Positions 28,264 to 38,651 are shown, counted from the first letter of the stretch. The stretch is 64,000 nucleotides of DNA from Streptomyces sp. B3I8 (GCF_030816915.1 NZ_JAUSYN010000002.1:2865501-2929500), one strand, 5' to 3'. The notes: generated by a model from the letters alone, not told the origin. A program made the numbers and translations.

Positions 28264-30339
28264 ATGAAGATCGCGTTCCTGCTCCACAACGCCTACGGCA
28301 TCGGCGGCACCATCCGTGCCACGGCCAACCTCTCCGGCGCCCTGGCCGAGCGGTGCCACAAGGTCGAGGTCGTCAGCGTCCAGCGGTCCCAGGACGCCCC
28401 GCGGCTCGCCTTCGACCCACGGGTGACGATCACCCCGCTCGTCGATCTCCGCCCCGGCTCCCCGGAGTACGAGGGCGACCACGAGCTCACCCGCCGGCCG
28501 AGCACCATGTTCACCTATCCGCCCGCCGGTCCGTACACCGCGCTGGAGGACCGACGCATCACCCAGTACCTCACCGACACCGACGCCGACGTGGTCATCG
28601 CCACCCGCCCCGACCTCAACGGCCACCTCGCCCGCGACGGCCGGCGCAGCCGCTACCTCCGCCTCGGTCAGGAACACCTCAGCCTCGGCGCCCACGACGA
28701 ACAGGTGCGTGCGGACCAGAACGCGGCCGTCCCCGGTCTCGACGCCTTCCTCACCGTCTCCGAGGCCGATGCCGCCGCCTACCGCGCCGCCCTGCGCCGC
28801 GTCCGTACGCGGATCATGTGCATCCCCAACAGCGTGCCCGCCCCGGACGTGGCCCCCTCCACCCTCGACTCCCGCACGATCGTCGCCGCCGGGCGCCTCA
28901 TCTCCGTCAAGCGCTACGACCGGCTCATCACGGCCTTCGCCAAGGTCACCGCCGAGCACCCCGACTGGACGCTGCGGCTGTACGGACGGGGCGTCCAGAA
29001 GGCGGCCCTGCGCCGGCAGATCGACGAACTCGGCCTGTACGACCGGGCGTTCCTGATGGGGGCGGTCTCACCGATCGAGACCGAGTGGGCCAAGGGCGCC
29101 GTCGCCGCCGTCTCCTCCGACATGGAGTCGTTCGGCATGACCATCGTCGAGGCCATGCACTGCGGGGTCCCGGTCGTCGCCACCGACTGCCCGCACGGGC
29201 CCGCCGAGATCATCGGCCACGAGCGGGACGGCCTGCTCACCCCGCTGTCCGGTGACGCGGACGCGCTCGCCGACGCGCTGAAGCGGCTCATCGCGGACGA
29301 GCCGCTGCGCCGTCGGCTCGGCGAGGCGGCCCGGGACAAGGCCCGCGCGTACGCGCCGGACGCCATCGCCGCGCGGTACGAGACGCTCTTCGAGGAACTG
29401 GCGCAGGCCCGCCGGCGGACGCTCGCCGGGACCGCCGCGCGGGTACGGGGGCGGCTGAGCCGGGAGCGCGACACCCCGGCCCCCGCGCCCACGCCCGTGG
29501 CCACCACCGCCGTCCCGTCCCCGCCGCCCCTCGCCCTGTGCGCCACGTCGACCGCCGACGGCGGGATCCTCGTGCGGCCCGGCCGGGGCGGGCGGCTGCC
29601 GGGCGGGCCCCGCGAACTGCTGCTGCGGCTGCGCCGCGACCCGGAGGGCCGGGAGGTCCGGGTGCCGGTGCCGGAGGACGGCAGGAAGCGGGGCGTCCTG
29701 CTGTCCCGTGCCGAGCACGTGCTGCCGGACGGCCGCTGGGACTGCTACCTGGTGCCGGCGGGCGGCACGGCGACGAAGCGGCGGCGGATCACCGCCCGGA
29801 TCGTCGAACAGGCCGCGCTGGTCGGGCTGGAGCCCGCCGTCGGCCCGCACGGCGTGAGCTCCGTGATCCCGTACACCACCACCGACGGCTTCCTCGCCCT
29901 GCGCGCCTGGCTGCGCCCCACGCACGCCGAGGTCGGGCAGATCCGCGTCGACAACGACGGCGAGGGAGCGCTGACGGTGACCGCGACGCTGTACGGGACC
30001 GCGCTGCCGGAGGGCGCGCGGGTCACCGCGTCCACGCGGTCGAAGGAGGCGCCGGAGGTCGTGGTGCCCGTGCGGCCGACGGCCGGCGACGGGTTCGCCT
30101 TCGACCTCCCCTACGAGGAGCTGGTCCGCCGGAGCACCGGCGAGGACGAGCCGTGGGACCTGCGGCTGACGGGTCCCGGACTGGAGCCGCCGGTGCCGCT
30201 GGGACGGATCGGCGGGGACCTGGCCGACCGGAAGAAGACGGACGTCCTGCCGGACACCGCGGTGGCCGGCCACCGGGTGAAGCCGTACTTCACGGCGAGC
30301 AACGCACTGGCGCTGAGCGTGCGCCCGGAGACCGCGTAG
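28264..30339 (+). CDS. GT4-family glycosyltransferase with C-terminal extension
   Basis: A 691-residue protein. Residues 1-390 are a GT-B glycosyltransferase of the GT4 kind: MKIAFLLHNAYGIGGTIRAT at the start, RTIVAAGRLISVKRYDRLI, then ESFGMTIVEAMHCGVPVVATDCPHGPAEI, the EX7E donor-sugar motif. Residues about 430-691 form a separate, beta-rich region of unknown fold after an Ala/Pro linker. Such enzymes build teichoic acids or exopolysaccharide; the acceptor is not identifiable. ATG at 28264 follows GGGGA. A hairpin ends the unit. Confidence 0.85.
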   Translation: MKIAFLLHNAYGIGGTIRATANLSGALAERCHKVEVVSVQRSQDAPRLAFDPRVTITPLVDLRPGSPEYEGDHELTRRPSTMFTYPPAGPYTALEDRRITQYLTDTDADVVIATRPDLNGHLARDGRRSRYLRLGQEHLSLGAHDEQVRADQNAAVPGLDAFLTVSEADAAAYRAALRRVRTRIMCIPNSVPAPDVAPSTLDSRTIVAAGRLISVKRYDRLITAFAKVTAEHPDWTLRLYGRGVQKAALRRQIDELGLYDRAFLMGAVSPIETEWAKGAVAAVSSDMESFGMTIVEAMHCGVPVVATDCPHGPAEIIGHERDGLLTPLSGDADALADALKRLIADEPLRRRLGEAARDKARAYAPDAIAARYETLFEELAQARRRTLAGTAARVRGRLSRERDTPAPAPTPVATTAVPSPPPLALCATSTADGGILVRPGRGGRLPGGPRELLLRLRRDPEGREVRVPVPEDGRKRGVLLSRAEHVLPDGRWDCYLVPAGGTATKRRRITARIVEQAALVGLEPAVGPHGVSSVIPYTTTDGFLALRAWLRPTHAEVGQIRVDNDGEGALTVTATLYGTALPEGARVTASTRSKEAPEVVVPVRPTAGDGFAFDLPYEELVRRSTGEDEPWDLRLTGPGLEPPVPLGRIGGDLADRKKTDVLPDTAVAGHRVKPYFTASNALALSVRPETA

Positions 30340-30400
30340 GACGACGTAGGACGTCACGCGGACCCGGCAGCCGTCGGCAACGAACAACCGGTGAAGACTG

Positions 30401-30428
30401 CGTGGTCCGGGCAGTGCCCCGGACCACG
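30401..30428 (+). terminator. Terminator of glycosyltransferase gene
   Basis: A perfect 11-bp stem, CGTGGTCCGGG (30401-30411) with 30418-30428, and a six-base loop, 62 bases after the stop. Confidence 0.8.
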
Positions 30429-30530
30429 CCCGGTTGCCATGCTGTTCCCGCCCCGTCCGACCGGGCGGCACGGCCCCGGGCCCCGGACTCGCGGCCCCGA
30501 CGCCCCTCGACCTCAAGGTGGTTCGACTTC

Positions 30531-31139
30531 GTGAGACTGACCCGTGTGACGCTCGCCGTGGCCGCCGGTGCCCTCGCCCCGGCGCTGCTGTTCTCCACCC
30601 CGTCCTTCGCCGCCGGCGCGACGACCGCCGTCCCGGCCGCCGCCGTGTCGGACACGGACCCGGGCGCCGGGTCCCCTTACGACGACATGGACATCAACGA
30701 CCTCCGCATCGCCGTCCTGCGCATCCTGGCGAACCCGGACAGCGGCAAGCGGGTCACCAAGGAGGCGAACGCCCTCCTCGACGACGGCACGGTGGAGGAG
30801 ATGCGCGCCTGGCTGAAGACCGGCTACCGCCTCGCGCAGTTCGAGGACGACCAGGTCGCGATCTTCACCATCATCGGCAAGCCGGCGTCCGGCAGGGCCG
30901 TCTACCGCGAGGCTGCCGAGGCCCTCGACGCGGGCACCCCCGAGGCCGCCCGCGCGTTCCTGGAGACCGGCTACCGCCTCGCCCAGGCCGAGGACGACCG
31001 CTTCACCCTCTTCCAGATGCTCGCCGACCCCGAGATCACCCCCGCCATGCGCGCCGCGATCAACGCGGTCCTGGACGACGGCACCCCCGAGGCCCTCCGT
31101 CACTTCCTGGAGGTCGGCCAGTACGAGGTCGACGGCTAG
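30531..31139 (+). CDS. Secreted ALF-repeat protein
   Basis: A 202-residue protein with a signal peptide (RLTRVTLAVAAGALAPALLF, cleavage near SFAAG). It has at least three ALF-type repeats of about 45 residues each, with recurring ANALLDDGTVEEMRAWLKTG, EALDAGTPEAARAFLETGYR and NAVLDDGTPEALRHFLEVGQ. ALF repeats are common in actinobacterial exported proteins, sometimes with polymorphic toxins; no enzymatic domain is attached. GTG at 30531 is chosen because it begins the signal peptide and AAGGTGG lies upstream. The stop is three bases from a miniature element. Confidence 0.8.
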   Translation: MRLTRVTLAVAAGALAPALLFSTPSFAAGATTAVPAAAVSDTDPGAGSPYDDMDINDLRIAVLRILANPDSGKRVTKEANALLDDGTVEEMRAWLKTGYRLAQFEDDQVAIFTIIGKPASGRAVYREAAEALDAGTPEAARAFLETGYRLAQAEDDRFTLFQMLADPEITPAMRAAINAVLDDGTPEALRHFLEVGQYEVDG

Positions 31140-31141
31140 CT

Positions 31142-31242
31142 AGGGCCTCTCGTTCGGATCATTCCGGCGTCGCGGGGTCCGGCACGGGTCGGTCGAAGAC
31201 GCACCGCGCCTCCCAGCCGGCCTGATCCGAACGGAAGACCCT
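31142..31242. mobile_element. 101-bp miniature inverted-repeat element (MITE-like)
   Basis: Terminal repeats AGGGCCTCTCGTTCGGATCA (31142-31161) and the reverse complement of 31223-31242 agree at 17 of 20 positions, starting with AGGG. The 61-base core codes for nothing. A CTAG lies at each side of the left tip (31136-31139 and 31140-31143). Such ends resemble those of Streptomyces IS5-type elements from memory. No transposase is present, so it would be non-autonomous or a relic. Confidence 0.6.
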
Positions 31243-31257
31243 GGAGACAGCGTGCGA

Positions 31258-31291
31258 GTGGGGGCGCCCAAAGACCATCGGGCGCCCCCAC
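31258..31291. terminator. Bidirectional terminator between ALF protein and galK
   Basis: A perfect 12-bp stem, GTGGGGGCGCCC (31258-31269) with 31280-31291, and a ten-base loop, lying 13 bases from the galK stop. It serves both convergent units. Confidence 0.85.
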
Positions 31292-31303
31292 TGCCATGCT
31301 CCG

Positions 31304-32476
<1,173 letters not shown>

Positions 32477-32538
32477 GCCCTGTTCCTGACCCTTCGCTAC
32501 CACTCGTTGCGAGCGTACGCGCTGACTGTACGTGCGTG

Positions 32539-33504
32539 TCATTCGGCTTCGCGCGCCTGGGCGAACCGCCAGGCGTCGGCGACGATCCCCGCGAGGTCCG
32601 CGCGGGACGGGTTCCAGCCGAGCTTCTCGCGGGCCGTGTCCGCCGCGGCGACCAGGACGGCCGGGTCGCCGCCGCGGCGCGGGGCCACGGCCTCGGGGAT
32701 CGGGTGGCCGGTGACCCGGCGGACGGTCTCGACGACCTCGCGGACGGAGAAGCCGTTGCCGTTGCCCAGGTTGCAGATCAGGTGCTCGCCGGGCACGGCC
32801 GCGGTGAGGGCGAGGAGGTGGGCCTCGGCCAGGTCGGCGACGTGGATGTAGTCGCGCACGCAGGTGCCGTCCGGTGTCGGGTAGTCGTCGCCGAAGACGG
32901 AGATCGCCTCGCGGCGGCCCTGGGCGACCTGGAGGACGAGCGGGATGAGGTGCGACTCGGGGTCGTGCCGTTCGCCGAACTCCCCGTACGCACCGGCCAC
33001 GTTGAAGTAGCGCAGCGACACCGCGCCCAGGCCGTGGGCGGCCGCCTCGCCGCTGATCATGTGGTCGACCGCGAGCTTGGAGGCGCCGTAGGGGTTGGTG
33101 GGCTTCGTCGGCGCGGTCTCCAGGATGGGGACCTGCTCGGGCTCGCCGTACGTGGCGGCCGTCGAGGAGAAGACGAGCGTGCGCACGCCCGTCTCGCGCA
33201 TCGCGGCGAGCAGCGCCATCGTGCCGCCGACGTTGTTCTCCCAGTACTTCTCCGGCTTCACCACCGACTCGCCGACCTGTGAGAACGCGGCGAAGTGCAG
33301 GACGGCGTCGAAGGAGGGGTCCAGCCATTTGGCGGCGTCGCGGATGTCGCCCTCGACGAAGGCCGCACCCGCCGGGACGCCCTCGCGGAAGCCGGTGGAG
33401 AGGTTGTCCAGGACGACCACCTCGTGGCCGGCCTCCAGCAGGTGCTGGGCCACGACACTTCCGACGTAACCGGCGCCGCCGGTGACCAGGTACTTGCCAC
33501 TCAT
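32539..33504 (-). CDS. galE: UDP-glucose 4-epimerase
   Basis: Interconverts UDP-galactose and UDP-glucose with tightly bound NAD. The 321 residues begin with the Rossmann motif [20 protein letters not shown]. The catalytic Ser/Thr is in [10 protein letters not shown], and [12 protein letters not shown] is the YxxxK pair. Also [18 protein letters not shown]. The ATG at 33504 overlaps the galT stop (ATGA). Second gene of the gal operon. Confidence 0.95.
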   Translation of the reverse strand: MSGKYLVTGGAGYVGSVVAQHLLEAGHEVVVLDNLSTGFREGVPAGAAFVEGDIRDAAKWLDPSFDAVLHFAAFSQVGESVVKPEKYWENNVGGTMALLAAMRETGVRTLVFSSTAATYGEPEQVPILETAPTKPTNPYGASKLAVDHMISGEAAAHGLGAVSLRYFNVAGAYGEFGERHDPESHLIPLVLQVAQGRREAISVFGDDYPTPDGTCVRDYIHVADLAEAHLLALTAAVPGEHLICNLGNGNGFSVREVVETVRRVTGHPIPEAVAPRRGGDPAVLVAAADTAREKLGWNPSRADLAGIVADAWRFAQAREAE

Positions 33505-34562
33505 GAACTCGCTACCTCTCGCAGTCGCCGGGCCGCGGTCTCCGGCGGCACGTCATTGATGAACACATTCATGCCGGATTCGGAACCCGCGAGGAACTTC
33601 AGCTTTCCGGCGGTGCGGCGGATGGTGAAGAGTTCGAGGTGGAGCGCGAAGTCGTCCCGGCTCACGCCGTCGAACTCCTCCAGCGCGCCGAACGGGGCCT
33701 GGTGCCAGGCCGAGATGTAGGGCGTCGCGGGCTCGTCGTCGCCGAAGATCCGGTCGAAGCGCCTCAAGAGTTCCAGATAGACCTGGGGGAACTCTGTGCG
33801 CGCCGCCTCGTCGAGCGCGAGCAGGTCGGGCACCCGGCGACGCGGGTAGAGGTGGACCTCGTAGGGCCAGTGGGCGGCGTAGGGCACGAAGGCCACCCAG
33901 TGGGCGGTCTCCAGGACCAGCCGATCACCCGTGCTCTCCCGCTCCACGACGGCGTCGAAGAGGTTCTCCCCGCCGCTCGTCCGCCGGTGTTCCGCGAGTG
34001 AACGGAGCATCAGTGCGGTGCGGGGGGTGGTGAAGGGGTAGGCGTAGATCTGCCCGTGCGGGTGACCCAGTGTCACGCCGATCTCGGCGCCGCGGTTCTC
34101 GAAGCAGAAGACCTGCTGGACGGAGGGCAGATGGGACAGCTCGGCCGTGCGGTCGGTCCACGCGTCCAGGACCAGTCGCGCCTGTTCCTCGGTGAGGTCG
34201 GCGAAGGCCGCGTCGTGGTCGGAGGTGAAGCAGACGACCTCGCAGCGGCCGGAGTCGCCGGCCAGCGAGGGGAAGCGGTTCTCGAAGACGACGACGTCGT
34301 AGGAGGAGTCGGGGATCTCGCTGAGCCGCTCGCCCCGGGAGGGGCACAGCGGGCACTCGTCGGCCGGCGGGTGGTAGGTGCGGCCCTGCCGGTGGGAGGC
34401 GACGGCGACCGCGTCGCCGAGCAGCACGTCGCGGCGGATCTCGGACGTGGTGACGGTGCGCTCCAGCGGACGCCGGTCCACGGCGTCGCGCACGGTGTCG
34501 TCACGCAGGTCGTAATAGATCAGCTCACGCCCGTCGGCCAACCGGGTCGAGGTCTTCTTCAC
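33501..34562 (-). CDS. galT: Galactose-1-phosphate uridylyltransferase
   Basis: Exchanges UDP-glucose and galactose-1-phosphate. The 353 residues include the zinc pair in ECPLCPSR, the catalytic [12 protein letters not shown] (His-Pro-His) and a second zinc-associated region near [11 protein letters not shown]. The GTG start at 34562 has AAGG. First gene of galTEK. The promoter lies in the AT-rich divergent region toward the symporter gene and is known in S. lividans (galP1) to be galactose-induced. Confidence 0.95.
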   Translation of the reverse strand: MKKTSTRLADGRELIYYDLRDDTVRDAVDRRPLERTVTTSEIRRDVLLGDAVAVASHRQGRTYHPPADECPLCPSRGERLSEIPDSSYDVVVFENRFPSLAGDSGRCEVVCFTSDHDAAFADLTEEQARLVLDAWTDRTAELSHLPSVQQVFCFENRGAEIGVTLGHPHGQIYAYPFTTPRTALMLRSLAEHRRTSGGENLFDAVVERESTGDRLVLETAHWVAFVPYAAHWPYEVHLYPRRRVPDLLALDEAARTEFPQVYLELLRRFDRIFGDDEPATPYISAWHQAPFGALEEFDGVSRDDFALHLELFTIRRTAGKLKFLAGSESGMNVFINDVPPETAARRLREVASS

Positions 34563-34726
34563 GGCGCCTTACCCCAATCTTCCAACAGAACCCAACATAA
34601 CAAACCATGCCACCTCTCGAAGGTCAACATCACAATCCCACAAAAACAACCAACAGGGGTGTTCATTTTCTGAACACGGAGGCGTAAATTCCGCCCTGAT
34701 CCGTTCACGCGACGAAGCGAGTACGC
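34563..34726. promoter_or_regulatory. Divergent gal / symporter control region
   Basis: An unusually AT-rich stretch for this window. It contains the perfect inverted repeat GTGTTCATTTTCTGAACAC (34659-34677), seven bases each side. To its left are related A/C-rich blocks such as AACATAACA and AACATCACA. The gal operon promoter (galP1 in S. lividans) and the symporter promoter must both lie here, so the inverted repeat is a good common operator candidate. Confidence 0.75.
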
Positions 34727-36406
34727 ATGCAGACCCCCACATATCTGGCAGCCGAGCTACGGCTCCCCACCAACTGGCTCGATTACACGATCCTCGGCAT
34801 CTACTTCGTGGTCGTCCTGGGCATCGGCTTCGCGGCCCGCCGCTCGGTGAAGACCAGCCTCGACTTCTTCCTCTCCGGGCGTTCGCTGCCCGCCTGGATC
34901 ACCGGCCTGGCGTTCATCTCGGCCAACCTGGCCGCCACCGAGATCCTCGGCATGGCCGCCAACAGCGCCCAGTACGGCGTCTACACCGTGCACTGGTACT
35001 GGATCGGCGCCATCCCCGCCATGGTCTTCCTCGGCCTGGTGATGATGCCCTTCTACTACGGCTCCAAGGTCCGCTCGGTCCCCGAGTTCCTGCTGCTCCG
35101 CTTCGACAAGTGGGCCCACCTGCTCAGTTCGGCCCTGTTCGCCTTCGCCGCACTGCTGATCGCGGGCGTCAACCTCTACGCCCTGTCGATCGTCGTCGAG
35201 GCGCTGCTGGGCTGGCCGAAGTGGGTGGCGATCCTGGTCGCCGGCGCCTTCGTCCTGGGGTACATCACCCTGGGCGGTCTGTCCTCCGCGATCTACAACG
35301 AGGTGCTGCAGTTCTTCGTGATCCTCGCGGCCCTCATCCCGCTCGCCGCGCTCGGCCTGAAGCGGGTCGGCGGCTGGGACGGTCTGACCGACTCGCTCAC
35401 CAAGTCCCACGGGGACAACTTCGTCACCGCGTGGGGCGGCACCGGGATCGGCAGCGCCAACCCGCTCGGCGCGAACTGGCTGACCATCGTACTGGGCCTC
35501 GGCTTCGTACTGTCGTTCGGCTACTGGACGACCAACTTCGCCGAGGTGCAGCGCGCGCTGTCCGCGAGGAACCTCTCGGCCGGGCAGCGCACCCCGCTGA
35601 TCGCGGCGTTCCCGAAGATCTTCATCGTCTTCCTGGTCATGATCCCGGGCCTGGTCGCCGCCGTCCTCGTGCCCAACATCGGCACACCCCACTCGAAGCT
35701 GCAGTACAACGACGCGATCCCCTACCTGATGCAGGAGCTGCTCCCCAACGGCATGCTCGGCATCGCGGTCACCGGTCTGCTGGCCGCGTTCATGGCGGGC
35801 ATGGCGGCCAACGTGTCGTCGTTCAACACGGTGTTCACCACCGACATCTGGGCGCGCTACGTGGTGCGCGACCGCGAGGACGGCTACTACGTGCGGTTCG
35901 GCCGGCTGATCACCGTCATCGGTGTCGCGGTGTCCGTCGGCACGGCGTTCCTGGCCTCGTCGTTCTCGAACATCATGAGCTACCTGCAGACGCTGTTCTC
36001 CTTCTTCAACGTGCCGATGTTCGTCGTCTTCATCGTCGGCATGTTCTGGAAGCGGGCGTCCATGAAGTCCGGGTTCTGGGGGCTGCTGGCCGGTACGACG
36101 GCGGCGATGGTCAACTACTTCGTCTTCTACAAGCAGGGCATCGTCGACATCCCCACCGACCAGGGCGCCAACTTCGTCTCCGCGATCGCCGGCTTCGTCG
36201 CCGGTGCGGTGGTGATGGTCGTGGTCACCCTGTTCACCGCGCCGAAGCCGGCGGACGAGCTCCAGGGCCTGGTCTACGGCACGCGCTCGCCCGGCATGGA
36301 GGAGCCGCCCGCCAAGGGTGACGACGCGTGGTACCGGCGTCCGGCGCTGCTCGGCTGGGGCGCGGTCGTCCTGGCCGCCGCGTGCTACATCCCGTTCTCG
36401 ATCTGA
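34727..36406 (+). CDS. Sodium:solute symporter (SSS family), probably galactose/sugar
   Basis: A 559-residue integral membrane protein with about 13-14 hydrophobic segments. It has the SSS signature features: FFLSGRSLPAWITGLAFISANLAATEILGM at TM2, YYGSKVRSVPEFLLLRF, and GLLAAFMAGMAANVSSFNTVFT. SGLT-like sugar transporters share this layout. It sits divergently from galTEK across a shared control region, so galactose uptake is the natural inference. ATG at 34727 follows a short AT-rich leader with weak ribosome site. A small membrane protein follows. Confidence 0.87.
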   Translation: MQTPTYLAAELRLPTNWLDYTILGIYFVVVLGIGFAARRSVKTSLDFFLSGRSLPAWITGLAFISANLAATEILGMAANSAQYGVYTVHWYWIGAIPAMVFLGLVMMPFYYGSKVRSVPEFLLLRFDKWAHLLSSALFAFAALLIAGVNLYALSIVVEALLGWPKWVAILVAGAFVLGYITLGGLSSAIYNEVLQFFVILAALIPLAALGLKRVGGWDGLTDSLTKSHGDNFVTAWGGTGIGSANPLGANWLTIVLGLGFVLSFGYWTTNFAEVQRALSARNLSAGQRTPLIAAFPKIFIVFLVMIPGLVAAVLVPNIGTPHSKLQYNDAIPYLMQELLPNGMLGIAVTGLLAAFMAGMAANVSSFNTVFTTDIWARYVVRDREDGYYVRFGRLITVIGVAVSVGTAFLASSFSNIMSYLQTLFSFFNVPMFVVFIVGMFWKRASMKSGFWGLLAGTTAAMVNYFVFYKQGIVDIPTDQGANFVSAIAGFVAGAVVMVVVTLFTAPKPADELQGLVYGTRSPGMEEPPAKGDDAWYRRPALLGWGAVVLAAACYIPFSI

Positions 36407-36427
36407 CGGCCGAGGGGCTGACACACC

Positions 36428-36772
36428 ATGGCTGAGCAATTCCCCCGGGACGACGACCAGCACCGTCGGGCGTCGTCCGAGAAGGACCTCCAGCGCGAGG
36501 TCGCCGAACTCCAGACGAAGTCCGCGACGGCCGCCCGCCTGTTCGACATCCGCCGCATCATCGGCGGCCTGTTCGTGCTCTACGGGATCATCGTGACGAT
36601 CGCCGGCATCACGGCCTCCGACGCGGACATCGACAAGGCGGTCGGCGTCAACATCAACCTGTGGACCGGCATCGGCATGCTGCTCCTGGGCCTCTTCTTC
36701 CTCGCCTGGCTCTGGCTCCGCCCCACGGAGCCGCCGGAAGTGACGGAGGAGGACGTACTCGAGCAGAAGTAG
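36428..36772 (+). CDS. Small two-helix membrane protein linked to symporter
   Basis: A 114-residue protein. An acidic/basic N-terminus (residues 1-40) precedes two hydrophobic segments (GGLFVLYGIIVTIAGI and GIGMLLLGLFFLAWLWL), and a charged tail ends in EEDVLEQK. It begins 21 bases after the symporter stop, so it is co-transcribed. Small accessory proteins often follow SSS genes; a role in stability is only a guess. A strong hairpin follows. Confidence 0.78.
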   Translation: MAEQFPRDDDQHRRASSEKDLQREVAELQTKSATAARLFDIRRIIGGLFVLYGIIVTIAGITASDADIDKAVGVNINLWTGIGMLLLGLFFLAWLWLRPTEPPEVTEEDVLEQK

Positions 36773-36798
36773 GCGGGACGGCTCCAGCTCGGCGGTAC

Positions 36799-36832
36799 GG
36801 GGCCGGTGTCCACAGAGACGGACACCGGCCCC
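36799..36832. terminator. Bidirectional terminator
   Basis: A perfect 13-bp stem, GGGGCCGGTGTCC (36799-36811) with 36820-36832, and an eight-base loop. It separates the symporter unit from the convergent Rpn remnant, whose stop lies immediately next to it. Confidence 0.88.
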
Positions 36833-36833
36833 A

Positions 36834-37100
36834 TTACGGCTGGGCGCGCCGGGGCACGCTGTGCATCACGTCGTCAAGACAGGTGGCGCTCACCGCACGC
36901 TCGGCCCAGCAGTCGAGGATGTCCATGTCGGCCATGTCCACCATTTCCCGGACGACGGCGGGCACCTCGATGCCGCGCCATTCGAGGATGGCCACGAGCA
37001 TCCGCGCCCTTTCCTCCTCGCGGCCCTCCACCCTGCCTTCCTCCCGCACCTGCTGGGCCACGGGACTGTTGAAGAAGTAGTTGATCTGCCGCCGAGCCAC
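36834..37100 (-). pseudogene. Truncated duplicate of the Rpn-type gene (C-terminal fragment)
   Basis: An 88-residue frame matching only the C-terminus of the intact gene at 37141-38037: INYFFNSPVAQQVREEGRVE here against VKYFFNSPVAQEVREEGRVE there, then a related but diverged end. The catalytic domain is missing. A GTG at 37100 has GGGGG in front, so a short protein may still be made. Best explained by tandem duplication followed by deletion. Confidence 0.7.
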
Positions 37101-37140
37101 GGCGTCCCCCTGTTCTACGGTTGCCTTGCCGCTCGCACGA

Positions 37141-38037
37141 TCACTCGCCGACGAACAGGTCCTCCGCCGTGGTCGCGTGCATGGCGCGCCGGAACCAGAG
37201 ATCGAGCTGGTCCGTGTTGGTGCAGGACATGACCCGCGCGCGAACGGACTCGGGCACCTCGATGTCACGGCACTCCAGGGCATTGAGCGTCATACGAGCC
37301 TGCGTCTCCACTCGGCCCTCCACTCGGCCCTCCACTCGGCCCTCCTCTCGGACCTCCTGGGCGACCGGGCTGTTGAAGAAGTACTTCACTGGTGCCATCA
37401 GACCACTCCAGATCTTCCTCGCCTGGTCGTCCACCAGGCACGACTCGACAAGGTGTGCGAACACCGTGGCGTTCTCGGAGTCGAAAGTCTCCAGCGCCTC
37501 GGCCAGGGGTTCCAGTATGGCGGCGGCGTCCGGGCCGCGCCCGTGTGTCATGGCCGAGAAGGCCGCGAGGGTGATGTCCTTCGCGATCTCCTTCTCGTCG
37601 GTGATCAGCGGCACGTTCTCCGGGCTGAGGACCATCGGCCTGATGATGACCGAAGGCCACCCCGGAAGCCCGTACCGGATGTGCTGCGCCGCCCACCTCG
37701 CCGTGGAGCGGCTCTGAGTCACGACGATCAGCACGGGCTGCAGACCGAACTTCGCGTGCAGATAGGAGAGGTAATACGGCCAACTGCTGCGCTTACTCTC
37801 GTCCTTGCGCCCCTGCGCCTCGACGACCAGCAGGAAGTTACCCTCGTCGGTGTCCACCCTCAGCAGGGTGTCCACGCGTCTCTCGATCGGTTCGATCTCC
37901 GTGAGGTCCGCGTTGAGCACCGCGAACTCGCGCGGCTTGGGGAACGGGACGTGCAGCAGGTTCTGGCAGGCCCGCGTGAGCAGTGCGGGGTCCTTCTGGA
38001 AGACCCGATGCAGTCCTTCGTGCGAAGAGCTGACCAT
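37141..38037 (-). CDS. Rpn/PD-(D/E)XK-type nuclease-like protein
   Basis: A 298-residue protein with a putative PD-(D/E)XK core: IERRVDTLLRVDT (motif Asp), then LLVVEAQGRKDESKR (E-x-Q instead of E-x-K, as in Rpn/YhgA proteins) and WPYYLSYLHAKF. A C-terminal helical tail has repeating REEGRVEGRVEGRVE, encoded by three perfect 12-bp repeats (37307-37342). Rpn proteins are recombination-promoting nucleases. ATG at 38037 is preceded by an ideal AAAGGAGG. It lies 32 bases after an ATPase gene and 40 bases before its own truncated copy. Confidence 0.7.
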   Translation of the reverse strand: MVSSSHEGLHRVFQKDPALLTRACQNLLHVPFPKPREFAVLNADLTEIEPIERRVDTLLRVDTDEGNFLLVVEAQGRKDESKRSSWPYYLSYLHAKFGLQPVLIVVTQSRSTARWAAQHIRYGLPGWPSVIIRPMVLSPENVPLITDEKEIAKDITLAAFSAMTHGRGPDAAAILEPLAEALETFDSENATVFAHLVESCLVDDQARKIWSGLMAPVKYFFNSPVAQEVREEGRVEGRVEGRVETQARMTLNALECRDIEVPESVRARVMSCTNTDQLDLWFRRAMHATTAEDLFVGE

Positions 38038-38069
38038 CGAACCTCCTTTCTTTCCGACTTGCTCAACGA

Positions 38070-38504
38070 TCACACCGTCGCCAGGTCACACCACACGTAC
38101 TTGCCCCGGTTGCCCTCCGTGGACAGGGGGTGCCAGCCCCACAGGTCCGCGCAGGCGCGGACGAGGGTGAGGCCTCGGCCCTCCTCCAGGTCGGCCGCAC
38201 AGTCCGCCGCCGTCGGGTCCACCGGCTCGGGCGACCTGGGGTCCGTGTCCCATGTCCCGATCCGCAGCACCCCCGCCGACCACCGCACCCGCAACGCCGC
38301 CGGCCCCTCGGTGTGCCGTACGGCGTTGGCGACCAGTTCCGCCGCGAGCAGTTCGGCGACGTCGACGACGCGGATCAGTCCGTGCAGGGTGAGGATGAGC
38401 CGCAGGGTGCGACGGCTGACGGTGACGGCGCGCGGGTCGTTGGGGATGTACAGGGAGTACTCCCAGGGTGCGGTGAATCCTGTTCCGGTCCCGTTCTCGG
38501 GCAT
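38070..38504 (-). CDS. HATPase-domain protein of WhiJ-type set
   Basis: A 144-residue single-domain ATP-binding protein (SpoIIAB/RsbW-like): VAELLAAELVANAVRHTEGPAA (N box), IGTWDTD (G1), EEGRGLTLVRACADLWGWH (G2). In Streptomyces such proteins are commonly linked to XRE/DUF397 pairs. It diverges from the XRE gene across a perfect palindrome. ATG at 38504 has GGAG. Its stop is 32 bases from the Rpn gene, so the two may be co-transcribed. Confidence 0.87.
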   Translation of the reverse strand: MPENGTGTGFTAPWEYSLYIPNDPRAVTVSRRTLRLILTLHGLIRVVDVAELLAAELVANAVRHTEGPAALRVRWSAGVLRIGTWDTDPRSPEPVDPTAADCAADLEEGRGLTLVRACADLWGWHPLSTEGNRGKYVWCDLATV

Positions 38505-38651
38505 GCGTGAACTCCGTTCGGTGGAGCGGGGGTGAGATGCGCGCGGCTCCCGGACGGTGGCATGCCTCAGCCGTCGTGGCAGGACGGATCGGTGCGCTTC
38601 CGGATGTTCCGGCGGTTCCGCAGCGTGTGCGTCGCGTCACTGACGGTATGA

